The position numbers were made by a program, and so were the translations under genes. A stretch of DNA of 14,758 nt, taken from the NCBI GenBank assembly GCA_938008415.1, contig CALLKI010000102.1, positions 1 to 14,758 of the forward strand. Direction: 5' to 3'. Of the stretch, positions 1-8,546 are shown piece by piece. Source of the DNA: an uncultured Luteimonas sp. (GTDB lineage Bacteria; Pseudomonadota; Gammaproteobacteria; Xanthomonadales; Xanthomonadaceae). The notes beneath the pieces are model-generated. The model was not told where the DNA came from. It ran no database searches and saw only the letters and a program-made list of their open reading frames with translations. Numbering within the stretch: position 1 is the stretch's first letter; each line of letters begins with the position of its first letter.

Positions 1-549
1 CGCAGCGCGCAGAGCGCGATGTTCCGCATCGCCGAGGCCTTCGTGCGCTGGATCGCGCCGATCCTGAGCTTCACCGCGGACGAGATCTGGCGCCACCTGC
101 CGGGGAAGCGCAAGGACAACGTCCTGTTCGAGACCTGGTACGAAGGGCTGGCGCCGCTGCCGGCCGACGCCCCGCTGTCCGCGCACGACTTCGAGCGCCT
201 GCTGGCGTTGCGTGACCACGTGGCCAAGGTGCTGGAGCCGATGCGCGCCAGCGGCGAGATCGGCGCCGCGCTGGAGGCCGAGATCGAACTGCACGCCGGC
301 ACCGCCGACCAGATCCGGGTCTCGCCGCTGGTGGACGAGCTGCGCTTCCTGTTCATCAGCGGTGACGTCAGCGTGGTGCCGTACCAGGGCGAGGAGTCGC
401 GGGTCGTGGCGCGGCCGACCACCAAGCCCAAGTGCGTGCGCTGCTGGCACCACCGCGCCGACGTCGGCAGCCATCCGGAGCACCCGCAGCTGTGCGGGCG
501 CTGCGTCAGCAACATCGAGGGCCCGGGCGAGGACCGGAAGTGGTTCTGA
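1..549 (+). CDS. ileS: Isoleucyl-tRNA synthetase, C-terminal part (5' end outside window)
   Basis: The reading frame is open from the first base of the window and ends in TGA at 547-549, so only the last 182 residues of a roughly 940-residue enzyme are seen. The protein charges tRNA-Ile with isoleucine in the cytoplasm. The visible part starts in the anticodon-binding helical domain (residues reading FVRWIAPILSFTADEIW, typical of class Ia synthetases) and ends in the zinc-binding tail of bacterial IleS. There, two CxxC pairs (Cys codons at 433, 442, 493 and 502) flank a WHHRADVG segment and are followed by a GPGEDRKWF terminus. The family's usual neighbour lspA follows with a one-base overlap, which suggests translational coupling. 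Identification is firm. The catalytic HIGH and KMSKS motifs lie outside the window. Confidence 0.97.
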   Translation, partial: RSAQSAMFRIAEAFVRWIAPILSFTADEIWRHLPGKRKDNVLFETWYEGLAPLPADAPLSAHDFERLLALRDHVAKVLEPMRASGEIGAALEAEIELHAGTADQIRVSPLVDELRFLFISGDVSVVPYQGEESRVVARPTTKPKCVRCWHHRADVGSHPEHPQLCGRCVSNIEGPGEDRKWF

Positions 550-1037
550 TGGACGCGCGCAGGCCGAACGCGCTGCCCTGGCTGCTGGTGTCGGTGGCCG
601 TCATCGCGCTCGACCAGTGGAGCAAGGCCTGGGTGCTGTCCAGCCTTCCCGAGTTCACGCCGGTGCCGGTGATCGAGGGCTTCTGGAACTGGTACCGCAC
701 GTACAACACCGGCGCGGCGTTCAGCTTCCTGGCCGATGCCGGCGGCTGGCAGAAGTGGTTCTTCACGGCGCTGGCGCTCGGGATCAGCGCGCTGCTGGCG
801 TACTGGCTGTCCCGGACCCCGCGGGGCGACTGGCGCACCGCGCTGCCGTTCTCGCTGGTCATCGGCGGGGCGCTGGGCAACGTGATCGACCGCCAGGTCC
901 ACGGCCACGTGGTGGACTTCATCCAGTGGTACTGGCGCGACTGGTACTGGCCGGCGTTCAACCTTGCCGACTGCGCCGTGGTCGGCGGCGCCATCGGCAT
1001 CGCCCTGTTCGGCCTGTTCCGCCGGCAGGCGGACTAG
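549..1037 (+). CDS. lspA: Lipoprotein signal peptidase (signal peptidase II)
   Basis: This is a 162-residue inner-membrane aspartyl protease that cleaves the signal peptide of prolipoproteins just before the lipid-modified cysteine. Four hydrophobic segments are visible, at roughly residues 10-30, 70-88, 98-115 and 138-157. The two family motifs are intact: GGALGNVIDR leading into VVDFI with the catalytic Asp at 123, and FNLADC with the second catalytic Asp at 141. Length matches the family (about 160-170). The ATG at 549 overlaps the ileS stop as TGATG, and a GGAAG at 536-540 gives a ribosome site eight bases upstream. The frame is open further upstream, but an earlier start would lie inside ileS. 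The window's small lipoprotein and the EmrC-type channel, both with lipoboxes, would be among its substrates. Confidence 0.97.
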   Translation: MDARRPNALPWLLVSVAVIALDQWSKAWVLSSLPEFTPVPVIEGFWNWYRTYNTGAAFSFLADAGGWQKWFFTALALGISALLAYWLSRTPRGDWRTALPFSLVIGGALGNVIDRQVHGHVVDFIQWYWRDWYWPAFNLADCAVVGGAIGIALFGLFRRQAD

Positions 1038-1116
1038 CGCAGGCGGACCAGCCCGGCCGACCCGCTCCCGCATGAACCGCAGCCGCCGCCGCGGCCCCGC
1101 CGGGGGCCGGCTCCGA

Positions 1117-1129
1117 TAAACTGCGCCCC
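1117..1129 (+). promoter_or_regulatory. Possible -10 element just before ispH (SD-less, perhaps leaderless start)
   Basis: The bases before ispH read CGATAAACTGCGCCCC and then ATG. A -10-like TAAACT (1117-1122; alternatively GATAAA at 1115-1120) ends seven bases before the start codon, and no purine-rich ribosome site lies between. I see no good -35, and a GC hairpin (GGCCCC at 1093-1098 with GGGGCC at 1103-1108) occupies that area. A promoter giving a leaderless message is possible but unproven. The gene may instead simply be read from the ileS-lspA transcript. Confidence 0.35.
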
Positions 1130-2080
1130 ATGGAGATCCTGCTCGCCAACCCCCGCGGCTTCTGCGCAGGCGTGGACCGCGCCATCGAGATCGTCAAGCG
1201 CGCCATCGAACAGCTCGGCGCGCCGATCTACGTCCGCCACGAGGTGGTGCACAACCGCTTCGTGGTCGAGGACCTGCGCAGCCGCGGCGCGGTGTTCGTC
1301 GAGGAGCTGGACGAGGTGCCCGACGGCAGTACCGTCATCTTCAGCGCCCACGGCGTGTCGCAGGCGGTGCGCGAGGAAGCCGCGCGGCGCGGCCTGCGGG
1401 TGTTCGACGCGACCTGCCCGCTGGTGACCAAGGTCCACCTCGAGGTGGCGCGCCACTGCCGCGCCGGCCGCGACGTGGTGCTGATCGGCCACGCCGGCCA
1501 CCCGGAGGTCGAGGGCACGATGGGGCAGTGGAAGGCCGAATGCGGCCGGGCGCGGATCTACCTGGTCGAGGACCTGGACGACGTCGCCGCGCTCGAGCCG
1601 GGCCAGCCCGACAACATCGCCTACACCACCCAGACCACGCTGTCGGTGGACGACACCCGCGACATCATCCGCGCCCTGCGCGGGCGCTTCCCGTCCATCC
1701 AGGGGCCGAAGAACGACGACATCTGCTACGCCACCCAGAACCGCCAGGACGCGGTGCGGCGGCTGGCGCGGGAGTGCGACCTGGTGCTGGTGGTGGGCTC
1801 GCCCAACAGTTCCAACTCCAACCGCCTGCGCGAGCTGGCGGAGCGCGAGGGCGTGCAGGCCCACCTGATCGACGGCGCCCACGAGATCGATCCCCGCTGG
1901 GTGGAGGGGCGCAGCCGGATCGGCGTCACCGCCGGCGCCTCGGCGCCCGACGTGCTGGTGCAGGGGGTGATCGACCGCCTGCGCGAACTGGGTGCTGACG
2001 GCGTGCGCGAGCTGGAGGGCGAGCCCGAGGACATGGTGTTCGCCCTGCCCAGGGAGCTGCGCGTGCAGCTGGTGGGCTGA
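1130..2080 (+). CDS. ispH: 4-hydroxy-3-methylbut-2-enyl diphosphate reductase
   Basis: This 316-residue cytoplasmic 4Fe-4S enzyme converts HMBPP to isopentenyl and dimethylallyl diphosphate, the last step of the MEP isoprenoid pathway. The three iron-sulfur cysteines are at 12 (in PRGFCAG), 96 (DATCPLV) and 199 (DDICYATQ). Substrate-binding residues known from E. coli IspH fall at the same numbers: His41, His74, His124, Glu126 and Thr167. The C-terminal VVGSPNSSNSNRL and TAGASAPD segments are also standard. The gene starts 92 bases after lspA. Many proteobacteria carry the peptidyl-prolyl isomerase gene fkpB in this gap, and it is absent here. The stop is followed by a bidirectional terminator facing a convergent tRNA gene. 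Length and motifs leave no real alternative. Confidence 0.97.
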   Translation: MEILLANPRGFCAGVDRAIEIVKRAIEQLGAPIYVRHEVVHNRFVVEDLRSRGAVFVEELDEVPDGSTVIFSAHGVSQAVREEAARRGLRVFDATCPLVTKVHLEVARHCRAGRDVVLIGHAGHPEVEGTMGQWKAECGRARIYLVEDLDDVAALEPGQPDNIAYTTQTTLSVDDTRDIIRALRGRFPSIQGPKNDDICYATQNRQDAVRRLARECDLVLVVGSPNSSNSNRLRELAEREGVQAHLIDGAHEIDPRWVEGRSRIGVTAGASAPDVLVQGVIDRLRELGADGVRELEGEPEDMVFALPRELRVQLVG

Positions 2081-2105
2081 GGCCCCGGAGCCCGGGAGGC
2101 GGAAA

Positions 2106-2136
2106 GGAAAAAAGCCCCGCGATGCGGGGCTTTTCC
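2106..2136. terminator. Bidirectional intrinsic terminator between ispH and tRNA-Thr
   Basis: A perfect GC stem, GCCCCGC (2114-2120) and GCGGGGC (2124-2130) with loop GAT, is flanked by A6 on the left (2108-2113) and T4 on the right (2131-2134). Read rightward it is a hairpin followed by a short U run, 33 bases after the ispH stop. Read leftward it is a hairpin followed by six U residues, nine bases beyond the tRNA 3' end. It therefore suits both convergent genes. Confidence 0.9.
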
Positions 2137-2143
2137 GTCGGGA

Positions 2144-2219
2144 TGGTGCCGGAAATAGGATTCGAACCTACGACCTACGCATTACGAATGCGCCGCTCTA
2201 CCAGCTGAGCTATTCCGGC
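2144..2219 (-). tRNA. tRNA-Thr(CGU), reads codon ACG
   Basis: This is a complete 76-base cloverleaf on the minus strand with an encoded CCA end. The acceptor stem is GCCGGAA with TTCCGGC (perfect) and the D arm is GCTC with GAGC. The anticodon stem is GCGCA with TGCGT (one G-U pair) around loop TTCGTAA, which puts anticodon CGT at 2184-2186. The variable loop has five bases (AGGTC). The T arm is GTAGG with CCTAT around TTCGAAT, and the discriminator base is A73. Anticodon CGU assigns threonine. The gene stands alone, convergent with ispH and divergent from radA. Confidence 0.96.
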
Positions 2220-2229
2220 GAGGCGGGGA

Positions 2230-2259
2230 ATTCTAAGCGGTCGCCGGCGGCAGGGTCAA
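2230..2259 (-). promoter_or_regulatory. Promoter of the tRNA-Thr gene
   Basis: Read on the minus strand, TTGACC (2259-2254; five of six consensus bases) is followed after 18 bases by TAGAAT (2235-2230; five of six). The tRNA begins ten bases further on, so transcription would start a few bases before it. The stretch after the -10 reads TCCCCGCC, a GC-rich discriminator of the kind linked to stringent control of stable RNA genes. That regulatory reading is inference. Confidence 0.8.
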
Positions 2260-2344
2260 AGCCCCGGAGGCGGGCGTCGGGCCGTCTCGGTCCGTGGGAC
2301 GGGCGGCGGTTAAGCTTCCGTCCCTGACCCGGGGAACCAGGACG

Positions 2345-3730
<1,386 letters not shown>

Positions 3731-3737
3731 CGCAACG

Positions 3738-3773
3738 GCCGCCTCGTGCCGCCGCGCCGGCGGGCACGGCGGC
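3738..3773. terminator. GC-rich hairpin between convergent radA and emrB
   Basis: An imperfect inverted repeat fills the 51 bases between the two stop codons. GCCGCC (3738-3743) pairs with GGCGGC (3768-3773), GTGCC (3746-3750) with GGCAC (3763-3767) and GCC (3751-3753) with GGC (3759-3761), with bulges of two and one bases. No T run follows on either strand, so termination is inferred from position and stem strength only. Confidence 0.45.
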
Positions 3774-3781
3774 GCGCTTCA

Positions 3782-5365
3782 TCAATGGTCGCCGCCCGCC
3801 GGTCGGGGGCCCTTCGCCGTGAACGGTGGCCTGGCCAGCCAGACGAACGCGATCACCACCAGGAAGATGATGCCCAGCAGGTGGAAGATCTCGTTGAAGC
3901 CGATCTGCGCCGCCTGCTGGCCGATCTGCCGCTCGAGGATCATGGCGCCGCGCTGCAGGTCGCCCTGGCCAAGCTGGATGGCCAGTTCGCGCATGGCGTC
4001 GTCGTCCACGCCGATGTGCTCGGCCAGGTGGGCGTGGTGGATCGTGGTGCGCCGGTTCCAGGCCCAGGTGGTCAGCGACGCGGCGAAGCTGCCGCCGAGC
4101 GTGCGCACGAACGTGGCCAGGCCGGAGCCGGCGGCGATCTCGTGCGGCTCCAGGTCCGACAGCAGGATCGACAGCATCGGCATGAAGAACAGGGCCACGC
4201 CGATGCCCTGCGCCAGCTGGACCATGGCCACGCGCTGGAAGTCCACGTCGAGGTTGAAGCCCGCGCGCACGAAGCTGGTCGCGGCCATCGCCACGAACGC
4301 GATGCTGGCCAGCAGGCGCAGGTCGAAGCGAGAGGCATACCTGCCCACGAACGGCGTCAGCAGGATCGGCAGGATGCCGATCGGCGCGGTGGCCAGGCCC
4401 GCCCAGATCGCGGTGTAGCCGAGGTTGCGCTGCAGCCACAGCGGCACCATCAGGCCGATGGAGAAGAATGCCGCGAACGCCAGCACCATCGCCAGCGTGC
4501 CGGCGGCGAAGTTGCGGTGGCGGAACAGCTTCAGGTCCACGATCGGGTCCTTCTCGGTCAGTTCCCAGATCACGAACACCGCGAGCGAGACGGCGGCGAC
4601 GAGGCTCAGCACCACGATTTCGGTGGACTGGAACCAGTCCTTCTCGTTGCCCAGGTCGAGCACGATCTGCAGCGCGCCCACGCCCAGCACCAGGCTCGCC
4701 AGGCCGATGTAGTCCATCTTCGGCCGGTCGGTGCGCTCGGGCCGCCCGCGCAGTTGCCACGACACCATCCATGCCGAGAACAGGCCGATGGGCACGTTGA
4801 TGAAGAAGATCCACTCCCAGCTGTAGTTGTCGGTGATCCAGCCGCCGAGGATCGGGCCGGCGATCGGCGCCACCACCGTGACCATCGCCAGCAGGGCCAG
4901 CGCCTGCCCGCGTTTTTCCGGCGGGTAGATCGACAGCAGCAACGCCTGGGTGACCGGGTACATCGGCCCGCAGACGAAGCCCTGCAGCGCGCGCGAGACC
5001 ACCAGCATGCCCATGCTCTGCGAGATGCCGCACAGGAACGAGGCAACGACGAAGGCCAGCGTCGCCAGGGTGAACAGGCGCACCTCGCCCATGCGCCGCG
5101 ACAGGAAGCCGGTCAGCGGCAGGGCGATGGCGTTGCTGACCGCGAACGAGGTGATGACCCACGTCGCCTGGTTGGCGCTGGCGCCTAGGTTGCCGGAGAT
5201 GGTCGGCAGCGAGACGTTGGCGATCGTGGTGTCCAGCACCTGCATGAACGAGGCGAGCGCGAGCCCCAGCGTGGCCAGGCCGACGCTGGGCGGGCGGAAC
5301 GGCCCCGCCGCCGCGTTCGCGCGCGGCGCGGCGTTGCCTTCCTGTGTGGCGGCGGTCGTGGACAT
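3782..5365 (-). CDS. emrB: EmrB-like MFS multidrug exporter (DHA2 family, 14 TM)
   Basis: This 527-residue inner-membrane proton/drug antiporter is the motor of a tripartite pump. Known EmrB proteins export hydrophobic compounds such as CCCP and nalidixic acid. DHA2 motifs are visible: LDTTIANVSLP at 44-54 (motif D1), GFLSRRMGEVRLF near 86-98 (motif A) and APIAGPILGGWI at 166-177 (motif C, typical of antiporters). About 14 hydrophobic helices follow, as the family requires, with a long polar loop around residues 430-480 before the last one. The ATG at 5365 lies 14 bases after the emrA stop. The frame stays open upstream, but that stretch overlaps emrA and lacks family character. The bases before the ATG read GCGCCTCCCC, with no Shine-Dalgarno sequence, so coupling to emrA is likely. 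It is the last gene of the emr operon. Confidence 0.94.
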   Translation of the reverse strand: MSTTAATQEGNAAPRANAAAGPFRPPSVGLATLGLALASFMQVLDTTIANVSLPTISGNLGASANQATWVITSFAVSNAIALPLTGFLSRRMGEVRLFTLATLAFVVASFLCGISQSMGMLVVSRALQGFVCGPMYPVTQALLLSIYPPEKRGQALALLAMVTVVAPIAGPILGGWITDNYSWEWIFFINVPIGLFSAWMVSWQLRGRPERTDRPKMDYIGLASLVLGVGALQIVLDLGNEKDWFQSTEIVVLSLVAAVSLAVFVIWELTEKDPIVDLKLFRHRNFAAGTLAMVLAFAAFFSIGLMVPLWLQRNLGYTAIWAGLATAPIGILPILLTPFVGRYASRFDLRLLASIAFVAMAATSFVRAGFNLDVDFQRVAMVQLAQGIGVALFFMPMLSILLSDLEPHEIAAGSGLATFVRTLGGSFAASLTTWAWNRRTTIHHAHLAEHIGVDDDAMRELAIQLGQGDLQRGAMILERQIGQQAAQIGFNEIFHLLGIIFLVVIAFVWLARPPFTAKGPRPAGGDH

Positions 5366-5379
5366 GGGGAGGCGCCGTG

Positions 5380-6570
5380 TCAGCCGCGCCCGCGCGGCAG
5401 GTTTTCCTCGATGATCCTCGTCACCAGCGCGTCGGCTTCCTCGAGCTGCCGGCGGTAGACGTCCGTGGCGTAGCACGGTTCGTCCGCCTTGCGCGGGGCC
5501 GCCAGCACCGGGCCGCTGCGGTCGCGCACGTTGACGTCCACGTGCATGCTCAGGCCGAGCCGCAGCGGGTGTTCGGCCAGCTGTGCCGGATCGAGCTCGA
5601 TCCGAACCGGCACGCGCTGCACGATCTTGATCCAGTTGCCGGAGGCGTTCTGCGGCGGCAGCAGCGAGAACGCGGCGCCGGTGCCCATGCCGAGGCTGGC
5701 GATCCTGCCGTCGTACTTCACGCTTCCGCCGTACAGGTCGGCGCGCACCTCGACCGGCTGGCCGATGCGCATGTCCGCCAGCTGGGTTTCCTTGAAGTTG
5801 GCCTCCACCCAGACCTGCTCCAGCGGCACCACCGTCATCAGCGTGGCGCCCGGCTGCACGCGCTGGCCCAGTTGCACCTGGCGACGGGCGACGTAGCCGG
5901 ACACCGGGGCAACGATCCCGGTGCGCTGCAGCTCCAGCCAGGCCTGGCGCAACTGCGAGGCAGCGGCCTGCACCTGCGGCTGCCCGCGCACGGTGGTGGC
6001 GTCCACCAGCGCGCGGCTGCGCTGCAGGTTGCCTTCCGCGGTGCCGAGCGCCGCCTCGGCCGCGGCCAGCACGTCGCGGGCGTGGGCCAGTTCCTCGCGC
6101 GAGATCGCGCCGCTTTCCACCAGGCCCTCGCGGCGCCTGAGGTCGGCGCGCGCCTGCTCGACCGCGACACGGCGCGCGCGCAGTTCGGCCTCGGCGGCCT
6201 CGGCGCTGCTGAAGTAGCCGCGGACCTGGCGCACGGTCGCGGCGAGGTTGGCCACGGCCTGGTCATAGGCGACCCGGGCGTCGTTCGGGTCCAGGCGCAC
6301 CAGCACCTGGCCGGCCTCGACGCGATCGCCCTCGTCGGCCTCGATGCCGGTCACGGTGCCGCTGGTCTGCGGCACGATGCTGACGACGTTGCCCTGCACG
6401 TAGGCATCGTCGGTTTCCTCGTGCCAGCGCCCGTGCAGCAGGTACCAGGCGAGCCAGGCGGCGAGCGCCGCGGCGACGACCAGCAGCAGGAGGATCAGGG
6501 CGCGCCTGCGCCTGCCGTTGGCGGCGGGTGCGGGGCGGTTGGCGGCTTGCGGGTTGAGTTCGGTAGTCAT
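5380..6570 (-). CDS. emrA: EmrA-like HlyD-family membrane fusion (adaptor) protein
   Basis: This 396-residue periplasmic adaptor links the EmrB transporter to the outer-membrane channel. The order is a short basic cytoplasmic tail, one membrane anchor (about residues 24-45), the HlyD entry motif DDAYVQGNVVSIVPQTSGTV (54-73) beginning the biotinyl-lipoyl-like domain, and a long Ala/Glu/Arg-rich coiled-coil hairpin (about 95-215). A returning lipoyl half (TGIVAPVSGYVARR) and a beta-barrel region with VWVEANFKETQL follow. The late segment QNASGNWIKIVQRVPVRIEL is characteristic of EmrA rather than RND adaptors. It begins 15 bases after the outer-membrane gene and ends 14 bases before emrB. The bases before the ATG are pyrimidine-rich with no ribosome site, as in the rest of the operon. 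Confidence 0.95.
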   Translation of the reverse strand: MTTELNPQAANRPAPAANGRRRRALILLLLVVAAALAAWLAWYLLHGRWHEETDDAYVQGNVVSIVPQTSGTVTGIEADEGDRVEAGQVLVRLDPNDARVAYDQAVANLAATVRQVRGYFSSAEAAEAELRARRVAVEQARADLRRREGLVESGAISREELAHARDVLAAAEAALGTAEGNLQRSRALVDATTVRGQPQVQAAASQLRQAWLELQRTGIVAPVSGYVARRQVQLGQRVQPGATLMTVVPLEQVWVEANFKETQLADMRIGQPVEVRADLYGGSVKYDGRIASLGMGTGAAFSLLPPQNASGNWIKIVQRVPVRIELDPAQLAEHPLRLGLSMHVDVNVRDRSGPVLAAPRKADEPCYATDVYRRQLEEADALVTRIIEENLPRGRG

Positions 6571-6585
6571 GGGGGCAGGGCGGGG

Positions 6586-8058
6586 TCAGTCGTGTTCCGG
6601 AGCGGTGGTGGCGTCGGGTGCGTCGAACGACAGCCCGCCGCCGAGCGCATGGTCGAGGTCCACGGTGGCGAGGTAGCGCTGCGCGCGCAGCGCGGCCAGG
6701 CGTTGTTCGGTCTCGAGCAACGGGCGTTGCGCGGCGAGCACGTCGAGCTGGCTGGCGATGCCGGCGGCGTAGCGGGCCCGTGCGAGCTCGAGCGCGGAGG
6801 CCGCGGCCGCGCGTGCGGCGTCGAGCGAGCGCAGCTGCGCGTCGAGCGAGCGGATCGCCTGCAGCGCGTCGGTCACCTCGCGCAGGGCTTCGACCACGCT
6901 CTGGTCGTAGGCGGCCACGGCCTGGTCGAAGTCCGCGTAGCGCGCGTCGAGCTGGTTGCGGCGGCGTCCGGCATCGAAGATGGGCAGGCTGATCGCCGGC
7001 CCGCCGAAGCCGAGCACGGCGCCGGCATCGAACAGGTCGGCGAACCCGGCGGATGCCAGGCCGACCAGGCCGCTGAGGTTCACGGCCGGCCGGAACAGCG
7101 CCCTGGCCGAGTCGATGCCGCGCGCCGCGGCCTCGACCCGCCAGCGCGCGGCGACCACGTCCGGGCGGTGGCCGAGCAGTTCGCCCGGCAGCACCGGGGG
7201 CAGTGCGGGGGCGGGTGCCTGCAGCAGGCGTGGGCGCCCGATGTCCAGGCCGCGGTCCGGCCCCTTGCCCAGCAGCGCGGCGAGCGCGTTGCGCAGGGCA
7301 TCGATCTGCTGCCGCGCGGCCTCGACCTGCGCCTGCGCGGAGGCGACCGCGGCCTCGGCGTTGCGCAGGGACACGCTGCTGTCGATCCCGGCATCCACGC
7401 GCTGGCGGCCGAGTTGCAGCAGCTGTGTGCTGCGCTCGAGTTCGCGGTGTGCGACGTCCTCCATCTCGAAGGCCTGCGCCAGCGCGATGTAGGTGCGCGC
7501 GAGGTTCGCCGCCAGCGCCAGGCGCGCGGCCTGCGCCTCGACCTCCGCGGCGTGCGCCTCGCCGAGCGCTGCCGCGTACTCGGCGCGCTTGCCGCCCCAG
7601 ACGTCGAGTGGCACGTCCAGGTCGAGCATCAGCAGCGCGTTGTGCATCGGCTCGCCGCCCAGTTCCCCGCCGGCCAGGCTTTCGGGCAGCTGCGCCACGG
7701 CGTACTGCGCGCTGGTGCCCACGGCGGGTTTGCGCGCCGCGTCCGCGAGCCCGGCCTGGGCGCGGGCCCTGCGCAGGCGCGCGTCGGCCGCGGCGAGGCC
7801 AGGCGTGCCTTCGAGCGCCTCGGCGACGAGCGCGTCGAGCTGCGGATCGCCGAACGCGCGCCACCAGTCCTGCCGCGGGAAACCGGCTTCGCTCAGCGGC
7901 GCGCCGGCGAGGCTGCGCGCGATGGCGTGGCTGCCGGCATCGCGCGGCTGCGCGGCCGGCGCCAGCCCCCCGGTGCTGGCGCAGCCGGCCAGCAGGAGGG
8001 CAAGGAACAGGGGGGCTGCGGCCACACGGATGCGGCCGGATCTCATGGAGGTGGGCAT
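6586..8058 (-). CDS. emrC: EmrC/NodT-type outer-membrane efflux channel lipoprotein
   Basis: A 490-residue TolC-like channel that would form the outer-membrane exit duct of the pump. It has a lipoprotein signal: a basic start, a hydrophobic run and lipobox LLLAGC with the acylated Cys at 26. Two outer-membrane efflux repeats follow, rich in Ala/Arg/Glu heptad-like helices. Family landmarks include the QDWWRAFGDPQLDALVAEAL segment after the signal, GHRPDVVAARWRVEAA mid-protein and LSLPIFDAGRRRNQLDARYADFDQAVAAYDQSVVEALREV-type elements in the second half (seen here as ISLPIFDAGRRR). A second ATG at 8046 would shorten the protein by four residues, and neither start has a Shine-Dalgarno sequence. 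It begins four bases after the regulator stop. The symbol follows the Stenotrophomonas maltophilia emrRCAB order; RND partners use similar channels. Confidence 0.9.
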   Translation of the reverse strand: MPTSMRSGRIRVAAAPLFLALLLAGCASTGGLAPAAQPRDAGSHAIARSLAGAPLSEAGFPRQDWWRAFGDPQLDALVAEALEGTPGLAAADARLRRARAQAGLADAARKPAVGTSAQYAVAQLPESLAGGELGGEPMHNALLMLDLDVPLDVWGGKRAEYAAALGEAHAAEVEAQAARLALAANLARTYIALAQAFEMEDVAHRELERSTQLLQLGRQRVDAGIDSSVSLRNAEAAVASAQAQVEAARQQIDALRNALAALLGKGPDRGLDIGRPRLLQAPAPALPPVLPGELLGHRPDVVAARWRVEAAARGIDSARALFRPAVNLSGLVGLASAGFADLFDAGAVLGFGGPAISLPIFDAGRRRNQLDARYADFDQAVAAYDQSVVEALREVTDALQAIRSLDAQLRSLDAARAAAASALELARARYAAGIASQLDVLAAQRPLLETEQRLAALRAQRYLATVDLDHALGGGLSFDAPDATTAPEHD

Positions 8059-8062
8059 CGGT

Positions 8063-8509
8063 TCAGGATTCGGGGAGGGAGAGGTTGTCCCGGACCTGTT
8101 CGAGCAGGCGGATGAACAGGCCCCGCTGGTTGGCGTCCATCCCCTGCAGCGCGGCGTCGCGGACCCGCTGGCTGCACGCGGCGATGTCGCGGGCGATGCG
8201 GCGCCCGTCCTCGGTCAGCTCGATCCGCAGCGCGCGGCGGTCGGCCGGGTCGGGCGCGCGCGCCACCAGTCCGCGCGACTCCAGACGGTCGAGCAGGCGG
8301 GTCATCGCGCCCGGGTTCACCTCCGCGATGCGGGCCAGCTCGGTGGCACTGGCCACGCCGTCGGCCAGCTTCTTCAGGGTCAGGAACTGGGTGAAGTTCA
8401 GGTCGTGGCCGGTGCGCGAGAGCTCGTATTCCCAGCGCGCGCGCATGTTGTCGCGCACCTGCCGTACCAGCAGGCCCAGGTAGGAGCCGGTGACTTCGGG
8501 GTTGGACAT
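8063..8509 (-). CDS. emrR: MarR-family repressor, EmrR-like
   Basis: A 148-residue dimeric winged-helix DNA-binding protein, probably the autorepressor of the efflux operon it heads and likely released from DNA by pump substrates. The N-terminal dimerisation helix is followed by the helix-turn-helix TELARIAEVNPGAMTRLLDRLESRG (about 56-80). The wing, DPADRRALRIELTEDG (87-102), has the Asp-Arg-Arg signature of MarR proteins, and a C-terminal dimerisation helix closes the protein. I chose the ATG at 8509. A TTG nine codons upstream is in frame, but it lies within the promoter and would require starting translation before the predicted transcription start. The gene is followed after four bases by emrC. 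Family assignment is strong. The EmrR name rests on operon order. Confidence 0.92.
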   Translation of the reverse strand: MSNPEVTGSYLGLLVRQVRDNMRARWEYELSRTGHDLNFTQFLTLKKLADGVASATELARIAEVNPGAMTRLLDRLESRGLVARAPDPADRRALRIELTEDGRRIARDIAACSQRVRDAALQGMDANQRGLFIRLLEQVRDNLSLPES

Positions 8510-8517
8510 GGGCGGAG

Positions 8518-8546
8518 ATATTGTTCGCCCATGCAATATTTGTCAA
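8518..8546 (-). promoter_or_regulatory. Promoter of the emrRCAB operon
   Basis: On the minus strand a perfect TTGACA (8546-8541) is followed after exactly 17 bases by CAATAT (8523-8518), with the A2, A5 and T6 positions of a -10. Only eight bases separate the -10 from the emrR ATG at 8509. A start six to eight bases after the -10 would fall at or next to the A of that ATG, and no Shine-Dalgarno sequence is present. The operator repeats overlap both hexamers. Confidence 0.8.

Noticed and set aside
3746..5188. A 480-codon plus-strand open frame
   Set aside because: Antisense to emrB, with low-complexity Gln/His/Arg composition. The emrB frame has clear helices and motifs.
5344..8115. A 923-codon plus-strand open frame
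   Set aside because: It lies antisense to emrA and emrC. Its protein is rich in His, Gln, Arg, Gly and Ala with no recognisable domain, as expected from the reverse frame of GC-rich coding DNA.
8510..8536. TTG start adding nine residues to the MarR protein
   Set aside because: It lies between the -35 and -10 of the predicted promoter, upstream of the transcription start, and the added residues are not family-like.
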